Assembly (NCBI GenBank): GCA_964558665.1
Contig: CAZLFA010000043.1
Coordinates: 1 to 36,073 of the forward strand
Reading direction: 5' to 3'
Source of the DNA: CAZLFA01 sp964558665
GTDB taxonomy: Bacteria; Desulfobacterota; Syntrophia; Syntrophales; PHBD01
DNA: 36,073 nucleotides
Position 1 is the stretch's first letter. Each line of letters opens with the position of its first letter. The notes under the pieces are model-generated. The model was not told where the DNA came from. It worked only from the letters and a program-made list of their open reading frames with translations, and made no database searches. Below are positions 7,901 to 14,479 of the stretch, piece by piece. A program made the position numbers and the translations under genes.

Positions 7901-8105
7901 GGGTGATCTTTTGCAGCGCCATCACGACTGCGGAAAACCCGCCGTAGGTATAATATTCCACATTGGAGGCATCAAAGGCCCAGGCTTTTCCATCGAGGAA
8001 AAGGAGAAGGGAAAAAACAATCACAGGAAACAAAAGATTCTTGAAGTCTGCTCCTTCATGATTAATCCTTGAAATACCCATTTTGTATGATTTGCGGGAA
8101 CGCAT
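4986..8105 (-). CDS. traG: TraG-like mating pair stabilisation / pilus assembly protein
   Basis: This 1039-residue inner-membrane protein has the F-type TraG plan. There is an N-terminal hydrophobic part (segments near residues 22-40, 60-85 and 90-110, and more near 380-505), then a long hydrophilic periplasmic domain. F TraG is about 940 residues. The N-terminal half supports pilus assembly; the C-terminal domain stabilises mating pairs and is the target of entry exclusion. ATG 8105 is preferred because GGAGG lies five bases upstream; a GTG at 8111 would be too close to it. The stop overlaps the next small membrane gene as ATGA. TraH lies directly upstream with a 21-bp gap, the usual traF-traH-traG order. 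Confidence 0.85.
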   Translation of the reverse strand: MRSRKSYKMGISRINHEGADFKNLLFPVIVFSLLLFLDGKAWAFDASNVEYYTYGGFSAVVMALQKITLIFSDHGFKSLMYVSACVGLFCVIVKVCTPVFDGASGSLKAFLIRYFVGVIFYICLFSPTGNMTVYDPVFNRMQTVGNIPIGINLVMGGLNLIERSIIEIIDTSGEVDSFQYSAGGIGFNILLETLQGGYGLGDTYADESMKKYVEDCVFFELRRPGTDLNPDAIRSSSDFMTEFAKAVNPAIYTVYYNSTTGLVGQTMTCTEAWTNLSSDLNTYSRYDATMSQVCARVGYRTGNANELAKCKSDVSGFLEKTSNGALSIPAANIFRQRAMAEAYDNIITKHAPDSGIQAFASRNMMNSGISMGIVANAWMPVLRGVFTAIALGLLPFIILFLPTGISNKSISFIVGMFLWLTCWGIIDAFLHSISTDYSLAVCDEARQYNIGYMAIMLYPNDLQKGLAFFGMVRVFGMMLATVFAGMLVNFGGHAMAMLAGSFSSHIQGTATQAGNTVNTPEGSSSEIEALRNSTPAWDNAHRFKHREDVDARAAIKMGQTQGAIDAMNLEGGKTNFSNELAAGNTAGHFSNIGTGRGAKGVGYNAHARTSEVGTRTSAAEASNISDLTAQRVGNNRGMQMKHEAWNNTAQKLVDLKMASSLDDAYHQMAKVSAGGGVMNHFRTQGQLDALGDNIIQERDIAAQEKGIQIGSSEQKQNIMDYFGMDSKEYGRWNEGGRVLSNDMASQLKEDGWSGAEEGMKADLGFSKDGEISYMTGKKETGEYGATYSGGKLMESFTRDGYSMTQIKDANGNILHTQGIKGKNMLNEDRNMTISEHGFKSWSGSDIQRVNRNLTVEEFGSRSTTYNVKETHISDGTVYNTGTMYGMTTTTSGSRTVAGQIVKAAPGEMRDRELYTAASAYAKSVSEIAAREGYVVDTSSTAAHGGFDFKFVGVKAAMDIASNDRRGINLVAQQFVKTGQKAMAENPTQAHLGEAIRSMSLEHRRSFDAKGDYGAKEINHGFKLIPPGLAVDGYTDFGGR

Positions 8106-8126
8106 ATCCACCTCCAGTATGAACGC

Positions 8127-9725
8127 CTATCTGACAGCGCGGGCAGCTGCCGTGCCTGAGACCCTGGCCACTTCGTTCTGGGCCAGACTGTTAAACTCCT
8201 TCAGTTTACCGACAATGTTGTAAACGGAGGTTGTCTCGGAGAGAATCTTGGCGTATTCAGCCTTGGTATGAGTGACCAGGGTGTCGAGTTTTGGTTTAAG
8301 GGTATTAGCTTTGGAAACAACGTCTTCAAGAAGTTCGGAGTAGCAGGTATTGTCTGAAGTCCCTCCCTTCTTGGCGGAAACAATATTGCTGTAGACGCCC
8401 AAGGCGTAATAGACGCGCCCGTAGAGGTCCATAAGGAGGTTATATGTATAAGCCTTGGCGGAGATTTCGCCGAGCTGGGCAATTATTGTGGCTTCCTGGC
8501 TGGTGCCCGCGGCGGTCTTGAGCACAAGGGCGATGTCCAGGGGATTGGTGTCAACGAAGAGCTGTTCATCGGCGCTGAGCTGTGATCTTGATTTATATTT
8601 GGCGGCAATGCTTGCCATGATAGTGGCTATCCGGTCCCTGATATTGCCGTTAACGTTGGACACATTTGCACAGGAGGAACTTACGCTGTCTCTGACGGCA
8701 ACGGTGCCGTTGAGGATCTGGTCGAGGGAATCAGGTTCATTCTGGGCACAGGATGCGATAAGAGTAGCAAAGGGCGCCCCGGAACTGATGTCTATTTGAA
8801 TGTCTCCTATTATCCCCCGGACAAGTGGAAGGAGATTGGAATCAAGGGAGATCTTAGACCCCAGCCCTGCAAGAAATGAAGGATTATAGAAAAGGTCGCG
8901 CACATCGGCAGGACAACCGGAAGTCATGGACTGGATGTTGTCGGTTTTTGTTGAGGTATCACCACTATCTGATTTTGTTTCAGTCTTAAACTTGTCATAA
9001 AGGGTGCCAATACCGAGACTATCTTTCCAGTCGCCTTCAATAGACTGAAACTCCTTGGAGAAGCGGCTGTCGGGAGAGATGGCGTCCCCAAGATACGCCA
9101 CCATGGCCTTGCCTGTCTTGCAGTCGTCAAGCTGAATATGATTGAGGGCATCGGAGACGCCTTCGACCCATTCCAGGGTGCTTCCCGCCTCCTGAGAGAG
9201 GACCTTAAGTCCCAGATGAAAGGCAAAACCTGCGGCATTTTGCAGGATGCGCTGCAGTTTCTGGACGAGGTAATCAAAATCGAGGAAACTAAAGCCTCCC
9301 ATGCTGACATCGATGCCTCCGCAACCTGATTTTATGCGGGGGAGCTGGACAGTAAAGAGGTTGTCGCTGCTCTGTTTCCAGCGCCCCTGGAAAGAACCGC
9401 CGTTGAAGTACCCACGCTTCTGGCCCTCGAAGTAGCCGGGATTTGTGGAGGTCTTCTGGGTCATCCAGTCGTCGATCCAGCTTGCCTGAGAGCTAGCGCC
9501 GGTTTGAAACAAAAGAACAAAGGCGATAAGAACAGGCAAGAGTGATTTACGGGCAAGACGGAAGTTCTTGAAGCTGAGCGTACTATTTTTCCCGTTTCGC
9601 GAGCGAGGCGCTTTGTTGCGGGCTTCCTCAATAGTATGAAAATCAGGATGCCTGTGCCTGAAAAAAGACAGCCACCCCCCTGCCCTCCTGTGTAACTTTC
9701 TCTTTTTGACGATATTCTTTTGCAT
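8127..9725 (-). CDS. traH: TraH pilus assembly protein
   Basis: The 532-residue protein matches conjugative TraH: after the export signal it has WIDDWM, then a region on inclusion in the outer-membrane assembly complex with conserved Cys and a Gly-rich segment (GCGGIDVSMGGFSFLDFDYLVQ split around residue 140). TraH works in the periplasm with TraF, TraW, TraU and TrbI in pilus extension. The start at ATG 9725 has GGGAGG six to seven bases upstream. Unusually, the hydrophobic export segment only begins near residue 58; the first 57 residues are basic (many Lys, Arg, His). I found no better in-frame start nearer the signal, so either the extension is real or a rare start codon is used. Confidence 0.85.
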   Translation of the reverse strand: MQKNIVKKRKLHRRAGGWLSFFRHRHPDFHTIEEARNKAPRSRNGKNSTLSFKNFRLARKSLLPVLIAFVLLFQTGASSQASWIDDWMTQKTSTNPGYFEGQKRGYFNGGSFQGRWKQSSDNLFTVQLPRIKSGCGGIDVSMGGFSFLDFDYLVQKLQRILQNAAGFAFHLGLKVLSQEAGSTLEWVEGVSDALNHIQLDDCKTGKAMVAYLGDAISPDSRFSKEFQSIEGDWKDSLGIGTLYDKFKTETKSDSGDTSTKTDNIQSMTSGCPADVRDLFYNPSFLAGLGSKISLDSNLLPLVRGIIGDIQIDISSGAPFATLIASCAQNEPDSLDQILNGTVAVRDSVSSSCANVSNVNGNIRDRIATIMASIAAKYKSRSQLSADEQLFVDTNPLDIALVLKTAAGTSQEATIIAQLGEISAKAYTYNLLMDLYGRVYYALGVYSNIVSAKKGGTSDNTCYSELLEDVVSKANTLKPKLDTLVTHTKAEYAKILSETTSVYNIVGKLKEFNSLAQNEVARVSGTAAARAVR

Positions 9726-9755
9726 ATGCAGCCTCCCTGGAACGGATATGGTAAA

Positions 9756-10643
9756 TCATTTATTGTCATTGTTTTTCTTTTGCGGCGCTTTTACATCCAG
9801 CGCCCCGCCCTGCTGGTAATAATAGGTTGAATAGTCTGTGGGTGATGCCTTCCCGGACAAAATGCGGATTCCGGCGTAAAGCTTGGTTTCTATTTCGCTT
9901 AAGGCGACGACGCCAACGGAGACATTAATGTAGTCGGAACTGTTTTTCGATATGAGCAGTAAAGAGGGGGTGGTCTCGATGCCGAAGAATGCGGCGTATC
10001 TGGCAGCGGCGCGGATATCGTATTCCTTTATCTCCCAGCCGTACTTATCGATGAAGAACTTGAGTATCTTGTCCTGTTCGGAACAGAAGCTGCAACCTTC
10101 CTGTGAGAAATAGACAAGGGCATGGCTGTCACGCGCCGCAAGGATTGTATCCTTGATCTCATTTTCACGGGCACGGTAATCGGCAAGCCGACCGGGGGCA
10201 GCAAGGGGCACTGCCGAATTCATGTCGTATGCGGGATGCGTTTGGACAAACGCCATGCTGGCGTTGGCGAAGGCCAAAGACTTTCGTCTCATCGTGTCGG
10301 TCATTACATAATAGTCATGGATGTACCCGGAGTTATCCGGATCCTGCATGGCCTTTTTGAGAGTGGCGGTATAGAGCTTCTGGAATTCATCCGGATGCAT
10401 GCTCCAAAGCTCCTCAGGAGAATAGTCCCGTGGAGTTTTGGAGGCCTCCAGAGGAACGGCAGCCTGAGGCTTGGAATCTTCCTTCCTGTCGGGTTCCTTG
10501 ACAGGCTCGTACCACCACCAGCCTTTCTTGGGAGATACATCGTAGTAAGGATTGTCGTCTCCAGAGCAGGGACACGATAAAAAGAGGAATAAAGACGCAC
10601 TTAAAATAAAAACAAACGATGGCTTAAAATATCGGCACAACAC
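9756..10643 (-). CDS. traF: TraF, thioredoxin-like pilus assembly protein
   Basis: The 295-residue protein has an N-terminal export signal (residues 1-25, ending near a Cys pair) and a thioredoxin fold in the second half. The redox motif is CSFC at residues 184-187, after VYFSQEG, and the cis-Pro segment TTPS follows near residue 216. Periplasmic TraF helps assemble the pilus. The F version has lost the CxxC, so keeping it here suggests active disulfide chemistry, consistent with dsbC in the same cluster. GTG 10643 is used, with AAGGAAG about ten bases upstream; it overlaps the peptidase gene by 20 bp. A duplicated WWWYEPVKEPDRKE segment precedes the conserved domain, as in other TraF proteins. 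Confidence 0.85.
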   Translation of the reverse strand: MLCRYFKPSFVFILSASLFLFLSCPCSGDDNPYYDVSPKKGWWWYEPVKEPDRKEDSKPQAAVPLEASKTPRDYSPEELWSMHPDEFQKLYTATLKKAMQDPDNSGYIHDYYVMTDTMRRKSLAFANASMAFVQTHPAYDMNSAVPLAAPGRLADYRARENEIKDTILAARDSHALVYFSQEGCSFCSEQDKILKFFIDKYGWEIKEYDIRAAARYAAFFGIETTPSLLLISKNSSDYINVSVGVVALSEIETKLYAGIRILSGKASPTDYSTYYYQQGGALDVKAPQKKNNDNK

Positions 10644-11115
10644 GGGCAGTCACTTCCTTTCTGTCTATGAATCCAAAATATCTGCTGTCGTAGGAATCTG
10701 CGTGAGACCCCATGACAAACAGTTTGTCCTTGGGGATCGCACCGTTCCAGACAAAGGGCTGCGCTTTTTTCTTTATGGCGCGTCCCAAATACTCGCCGTT
10801 ACAAAAGTAGCCGTCGTCTTGCATGGCAAGGACAGAACCATCTGCACAGGTTATCTTCTTGATAAAGGGAGCGGAGAAACCCTTCACGGGAAACAGCACA
10901 TAATCGCCCTGTCCGAGATTGCCGGCCTCCGTTCCCCAGGAAATGAAGAAAAGCCTGTAGCCGACTGAAGGGGTAAGGGTAATGGAAAGCCTGCCGTGCA
11001 AAAATACAAACGGCACGGAAACAGTCACTGCCAGAAGGATCAGGGCAGGCCATCGGCGGCTATTTGGATTGCTCAATATTAAGCGTCTTGCCGTTGCGTA
11101 AAACCGATTCAGCAT
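10624..11115 (-). CDS. S26-family (TraF/TrhF-type) signal peptidase
   Basis: The 163-residue protein has one membrane segment (about residues 24-40) followed by the S26 peptidase motifs. These are TPSVGYR with the catalytic Ser50, LGQGDYVLF, IKKITC with the general-base Lys at 86 or 87, and GSHADSYDSRYFGF near residues 136-148. Conjugative S26C peptidases such as TrhF of SXT/R27 act in the inner membrane with the active site facing the periplasm and process pilin or other transfer substrates. ATG 11115 has GAGGTGG upstream. The gene overlaps trbI by 56 bp and traF by 20 bp, so it is firmly inside the operon. Confidence 0.85.
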   Translation of the reverse strand: MLNRFYATARRLILSNPNSRRWPALILLAVTVSVPFVFLHGRLSITLTPSVGYRLFFISWGTEAGNLGQGDYVLFPVKGFSAPFIKKITCADGSVLAMQDDGYFCNGEYLGRAIKKKAQPFVWNGAIPKDKLFVMGSHADSYDSRYFGFIDRKEVTARVVPIF

Positions 11116-11449
11116 TTAACACCACCTCATTGTTTCTGAGTTTAAGGAAGTTGTTCTCCAGGACATCGAAATTGCCCCTCAGCTGTTCGCTGGTCAATTT
11201 TCCGGCAATGTACAGGTCCCTCTGGGCCGTTATGAAGCCCGTAATGTCGAAAGTAACGATCTTAGGCACAAAGAAGTAATCGTAAAGGGCAATCAGACCA
11301 CATGTAAGACAAAGGTTGACGAGTGTCGCTGCGAATAATGTCTTTATGAAACCACCGTGTTGAGTCTTTGAAGGAGGTGAAGCAGATTCGCCGGCAACCG
11401 GTGGTATTCCTGCGTTGTCTGACTCTTGAAGCTTAACATTATCGTCCAT
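11060..11449 (-). CDS. trbI: TrbI-like pilus assembly protein
   Basis: The 129-residue protein has a short cytoplasmic N-terminus, one membrane segment (about residues 36-56, LFAATLVNLCLTCGLIALYD) and a periplasmic tail. The string KIVTFDITGFI right after the membrane segment is the hallmark of F-type TrbI. TrbI influences pilus retraction. The position between trbC and the peptidase is typical. ATG 11449 follows the trbC stop by two bases, with a GGGG-rich ribosome-binding site. Confidence 0.8.
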   Translation of the reverse strand: MDDNVKLQESDNAGIPPVAGESASPPSKTQHGGFIKTLFAATLVNLCLTCGLIALYDYFFVPKIVTFDITGFITAQRDLYIAGKLTSEQLRGNFDVLENNFLKLRNNEVVLNAESVLRNGKTLNIEQSK

Positions 11450-11451
11450 GT

Positions 11452-12315
11452 TTATTCCCCTTTGAAAAAACTGTTGTTGAGTGAAGCAATAAGCTTATCG
11501 AGACCGGCAGTAGCTTTCCCCTGACCGGCCATCTCGCGCCGGAAAAGCTCCAGTGCGTATTCCAGAGCGACATCTCCCCTGACGACATAAAATTCATTTA
11601 CTGCTGCATTGTGTTCCATGCCTTCAGAAAGACCGGGATCATTCACCCTGACGCCCCTGGCATAGACAATGGCGGGTACATTGTCTGTGATGCTGTGGCG
11701 TCGGAACACGACCGGATCGACCTGGACAGACGCCCTGATACGGCAATCTCTGTCTTTCATAGTGCAGCCTTCATTTCTGGCCAGAAGTCTCAAAAGATAA
11801 TCCTTCATGACCAGAATGGGCTTTCGCGAGGTGTTGCCCCTGGGAAGCCCGCGAAAGATCATCCGTATGCCGGGGTCTTTTGCCTTTTCGATGGAAAGCA
11901 GGTAGTTCTTCAGTGTGGACATAGGCACGGACGTGGATACGAGTACATAGACGCGCTCGTCAGATCCAAGAAGTGAGCTGCCGATTGAAGGGGCCTTGTA
12001 GTATCGTGTCACTGAAGGGTTGGGACTCTTGACATCCGGATCGGGAAACATGCCCGTATCAAAATATGTCTTTATTCGTGAAATCTCGGAGTCAAGCCTG
12101 CTCCGGAAGACATCGGAGTTGTAATAGTCAAAGGCGCGCTTAGCTTCGGCATCAGCCTTCTCCTTGTGAATGTTTTCCGGGACGGTGATGTCTTGAGTGG
12201 AATTGCGCGCCTTGTCTATTGCCTCCTTGTAGGAATCAATATCGAGGTCTTCCGCAACACAGAATGCAGAAGATACAAACAGGAGAAACATAATCATAAT
12301 TCTTAAGGCATTCAA
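11452..12315 (-). CDS. trbC: TrbC pilus assembly protein
   Basis: The protein carries a signal peptide (ending SAFCVA) and a C-terminal F-type TrbC domain: RVYVLVSTSVPMSTLKNYL, then IRMIFRGLPRG and a later VPAIVYARG. TrbC is a periplasmic pilus assembly protein that interacts with TraW; in some plasmids the two are fused. Start choice: GTG 12324 would touch the AAGGAG itself, whereas TTG 12315 lies eight bases from it, so I prefer TTG, giving 287 residues. Two charged helices precede the domain. A 12-bp gap separates it from traU. Confidence 0.82.
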   Translation of the reverse strand: MNALRIMIMFLLFVSSAFCVAEDLDIDSYKEAIDKARNSTQDITVPENIHKEKADAEAKRAFDYYNSDVFRSRLDSEISRIKTYFDTGMFPDPDVKSPNPSVTRYYKAPSIGSSLLGSDERVYVLVSTSVPMSTLKNYLLSIEKAKDPGIRMIFRGLPRGNTSRKPILVMKDYLLRLLARNEGCTMKDRDCRIRASVQVDPVVFRRHSITDNVPAIVYARGVRVNDPGLSEGMEHNAAVNEFYVVRGDVALEYALELFRREMAGQGKATAGLDKLIASLNNSFFKGE

Positions 12316-12327
12316 AGAAGACACTCC

Positions 12328-13359
12328 TTATAAGCACTGCATAAAACCGCAGCACGTGGATTTACGGAAAAGGATCCATGCAAAATTATCACCCTTATAA
12401 GGCGGGTTCTTTGCTGAACCCCAAATTACGCTGGATTTACCGAGTGCGTGGCAGGTATAGTCCTGCACGGGTTTTGCCTCCTGTATGCGGTAATGCGACT
12501 TCCACCAGAAAGGCCAGCGTTTGCATTGACAGGCATCGATGGCTGTGTCGCAGACAAGAAGTTCCCTTGACATCTTGTAGATGAAGCGGGAGGCAATCCT
12601 TTCATTGGCCTGGACATAATCGTTCTGAGCAATAGAACCGGCCATGGGATATGCAGATGATCCGCCAATACACCAGAAAAGCAGCGTCATATCCTGGCCG
12701 GCAAGGGAAGAAAGGGCATCGGCGGTGCAAGCCAATTGCGCAAAAGGATTGGCAAAAAGCAGTGCTTCCGGTTCAATGATTGCTGCTAAAGTATCGTCAT
12801 TCCAAAGAGGATCAAGCTCCGTGAAGTATCCGATGTCGATATCAGAATCGGAATCTTCCCCGCCTTCGTCACAGAGTGAGTCACCGATCAATTCCGTGAT
12901 AAGTTCCTCCCAGAGAGGGTTTTGCCACCAGTGAGACTGGGCGAAGGAATGACCGGTAGCGGTATTCTTGCGTGCGTTGGGTTGATTCGTGCCGCCACTG
13001 AAACCGCTTCCTATGCTGGTGAGATCGAGTCCCCAAAACGGAAAACAAAAGGGATCGGAAACGGTTTCCGCTGCCCGGTTTGGCGCCCAATAGGAAATCG
13101 TGATGCCGATACCTGTGCATGTGTAGTCGGCGCAGCAACTGGCGTGAAAGCACGTACAAATGGATTCATTGTCAAAATCCAGCAGCGTATTATCATCAAC
13201 ACCCGGCACCGTCGTATAACCGGCAAAGTTAAGAGGGAAGATGCATTCCCAGCAAATGTCGGTAATGGAAATATTGCCACTGCTGCACTTTGCATGGACA
13301 TCAACACTCAAGGCAAACAAAAGGATGAATGTCAGCAACACCAAAGTCCGGACCCTCAT
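12328..13359 (-). CDS. traU: TraU mating pair formation protein
   Basis: The 343-residue protein starts with a signal peptide (cleavage near VHA-K) and continues CSSGNISITDICWECIFPL, the N-terminus typical of TraU. It has many Cys, including CTCFHASCC near residue 60, and FWWKSHYRI with CQCKRW near the C-terminus. F TraU is 330 residues and is a periplasmic protein needed for DNA transfer and pilus assembly. ATG 13359 is chosen because GAGG lies eight bases upstream; the frame extends further up, but only into ssb. Its Cys content makes it a likely DsbC/TraF client. Confidence 0.88.
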   Translation of the reverse strand: MRVRTLVLLTFILLFALSVDVHAKCSSGNISITDICWECIFPLNFAGYTTVPGVDDNTLLDFDNESICTCFHASCCADYTCTGIGITISYWAPNRAAETVSDPFCFPFWGLDLTSIGSGFSGGTNQPNARKNTATGHSFAQSHWWQNPLWEELITELIGDSLCDEGGEDSDSDIDIGYFTELDPLWNDDTLAAIIEPEALLFANPFAQLACTADALSSLAGQDMTLLFWCIGGSSAYPMAGSIAQNDYVQANERIASRFIYKMSRELLVCDTAIDACQCKRWPFWWKSHYRIQEAKPVQDYTCHALGKSSVIWGSAKNPPYKGDNFAWILFRKSTCCGFMQCL

Positions 13360-13369
13360 AGTCATCACC

Positions 13370-13780
13370 TCAATATGGGACATCCCCTTCAGGAATTTGA
13401 CCATGAGAATGAATATCTTCCTCCGATCCCGCCGGCAAAGTGTCATTGCTACTGACAGAATCGCTTGTCCTGAAGAACCTTACACTTGACGCGATAATTT
13501 TTTTAACAAGCCTGTCCACGCCATCATCATCAGTCCATTTTTCCGTCCTGATTTTACCTTCGACAAAGACTTCCCTGCCTTTGGAAAGATATTTGGAGCA
13601 GATCTCCGCCAGTGACGAGTAAGTGATCACCTGATGCCACTCCGTAATTTGCAGCCTTTCTCCGTTTTTCTTGTGGTATTCATCTGTGGCCATAGAAAAA
13701 AAGCAGGCGGGTGTACCCTTTTCTGTATACCTGATGACCGGATCTCCTCCCAAACGACCTATCAAAAGCACCTTGTTCAT
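13370..13780 (-). CDS. ssb: Single-stranded DNA-binding protein
   Basis: The 136-residue protein begins MNKVLLIGRLGGDPVIRY and has the OB-fold pattern of bacterial SSB, including TEWHQVITYSSLAEICSKYLSKGREVFVEGKI. The C-terminal tail is acidic and ends EGDVPY, close to the usual DDIPF tip that recruits partners. AAGGAGG precedes the ATG at 13780. SSB would coat the transferred strand or support plasmid replication. Plasmid ssb genes usually sit in the leading region; here it lies between traW and traU, inside the pilus assembly genes, which is unusual. Confidence 0.92.
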   Translation of the reverse strand: MNKVLLIGRLGGDPVIRYTEKGTPACFFSMATDEYHKKNGERLQITEWHQVITYSSLAEICSKYLSKGREVFVEGKIRTEKWTDDDGVDRLVKKIIASSVRFFRTSDSVSSNDTLPAGSEEDIHSHGQIPEGDVPY

Positions 13781-13792
13781 GATTAAACCTCC

Positions 13793-14461
13793 TTATTTTG
13801 AATTATTTGATATTTTCTGGCTTGCATCACCAGGAACATACTCATGCACATTCATGACATTGCCGTTTTGCACGACCACAGAGGGCAAAGCCTTTATATT
13901 AAACCGTTCAATGATCTTTCTGCTGGCATAGAAGACAGGACGCTTTAAATCCTTGCTGAGAACGTGATAAGTGCCGTTCGTCAGAAGGACGGTAACATCG
14001 AGGCGTTTGTGCCAGGGCGATGATTTAAACCATTTGATCTGACGGCGATCCGTGCCGTCGAGCAAAACGATGGTTTTTGACAGGAAAGTGTAGTCAAGAG
14101 GGTTGAAGGTATAGCCCTTGGGATAGAGGATTCCCCCTTTGCCGTCCGGGATGTCGAAATCCAGGGTATAGGACATGTCCACGGAAAATACGCTGTCCTT
14201 ATCCGCAACAGGCAGCTTGCCAGGTATGCTGCCCGGTTTGTAGTTGAGGATATATTTACGCGCCTTGTCCTTCTGTTCTCTTTCATATCTGGGCATGTCT
14301 ATTCTGGCTATGTACTCTTGTATCTTCTTTATGAGATCTTCCTCGACAACGGGATACACAGCACCGAAAGTACCCAATTCCTTGGCCGAAACGCATTCGG
14401 CATAGGCAAGATTCATTAAAACAGTGACAAGCAGCGATACGAAAATGAAAGTATTGTTCAC
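13793..14461 (-). CDS. traW: TraW pilus assembly protein
   Basis: After a signal peptide ending AYAE, the 222-residue protein shows LGTFGAVYPVVEEDLI, the strongest mark of TraW, and later YTLDFDIPDGKGGILYPKGYTFNPLDY and KRPVFYASRKIIERFNIKALPSVV. TraW is periplasmic and acts with TrbC and TraU in pilus assembly. GTG 14461 is preferred, with GAGG six bases upstream; an earlier GTG (14473) lacks a ribosome-binding site. Eighteen bases separate it from the traN stop. Confidence 0.87.
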   Translation of the reverse strand: MNNTFIFVSLLVTVLMNLAYAECVSAKELGTFGAVYPVVEEDLIKKIQEYIARIDMPRYEREQKDKARKYILNYKPGSIPGKLPVADKDSVFSVDMSYTLDFDIPDGKGGILYPKGYTFNPLDYTFLSKTIVLLDGTDRRQIKWFKSSPWHKRLDVTVLLTNGTYHVLSKDLKRPVFYASRKIIERFNIKALPSVVVQNGNVMNVHEYVPGDASQKISNNSK

Positions 14462-14479
14462 AAAACACCTCACAGGAAG

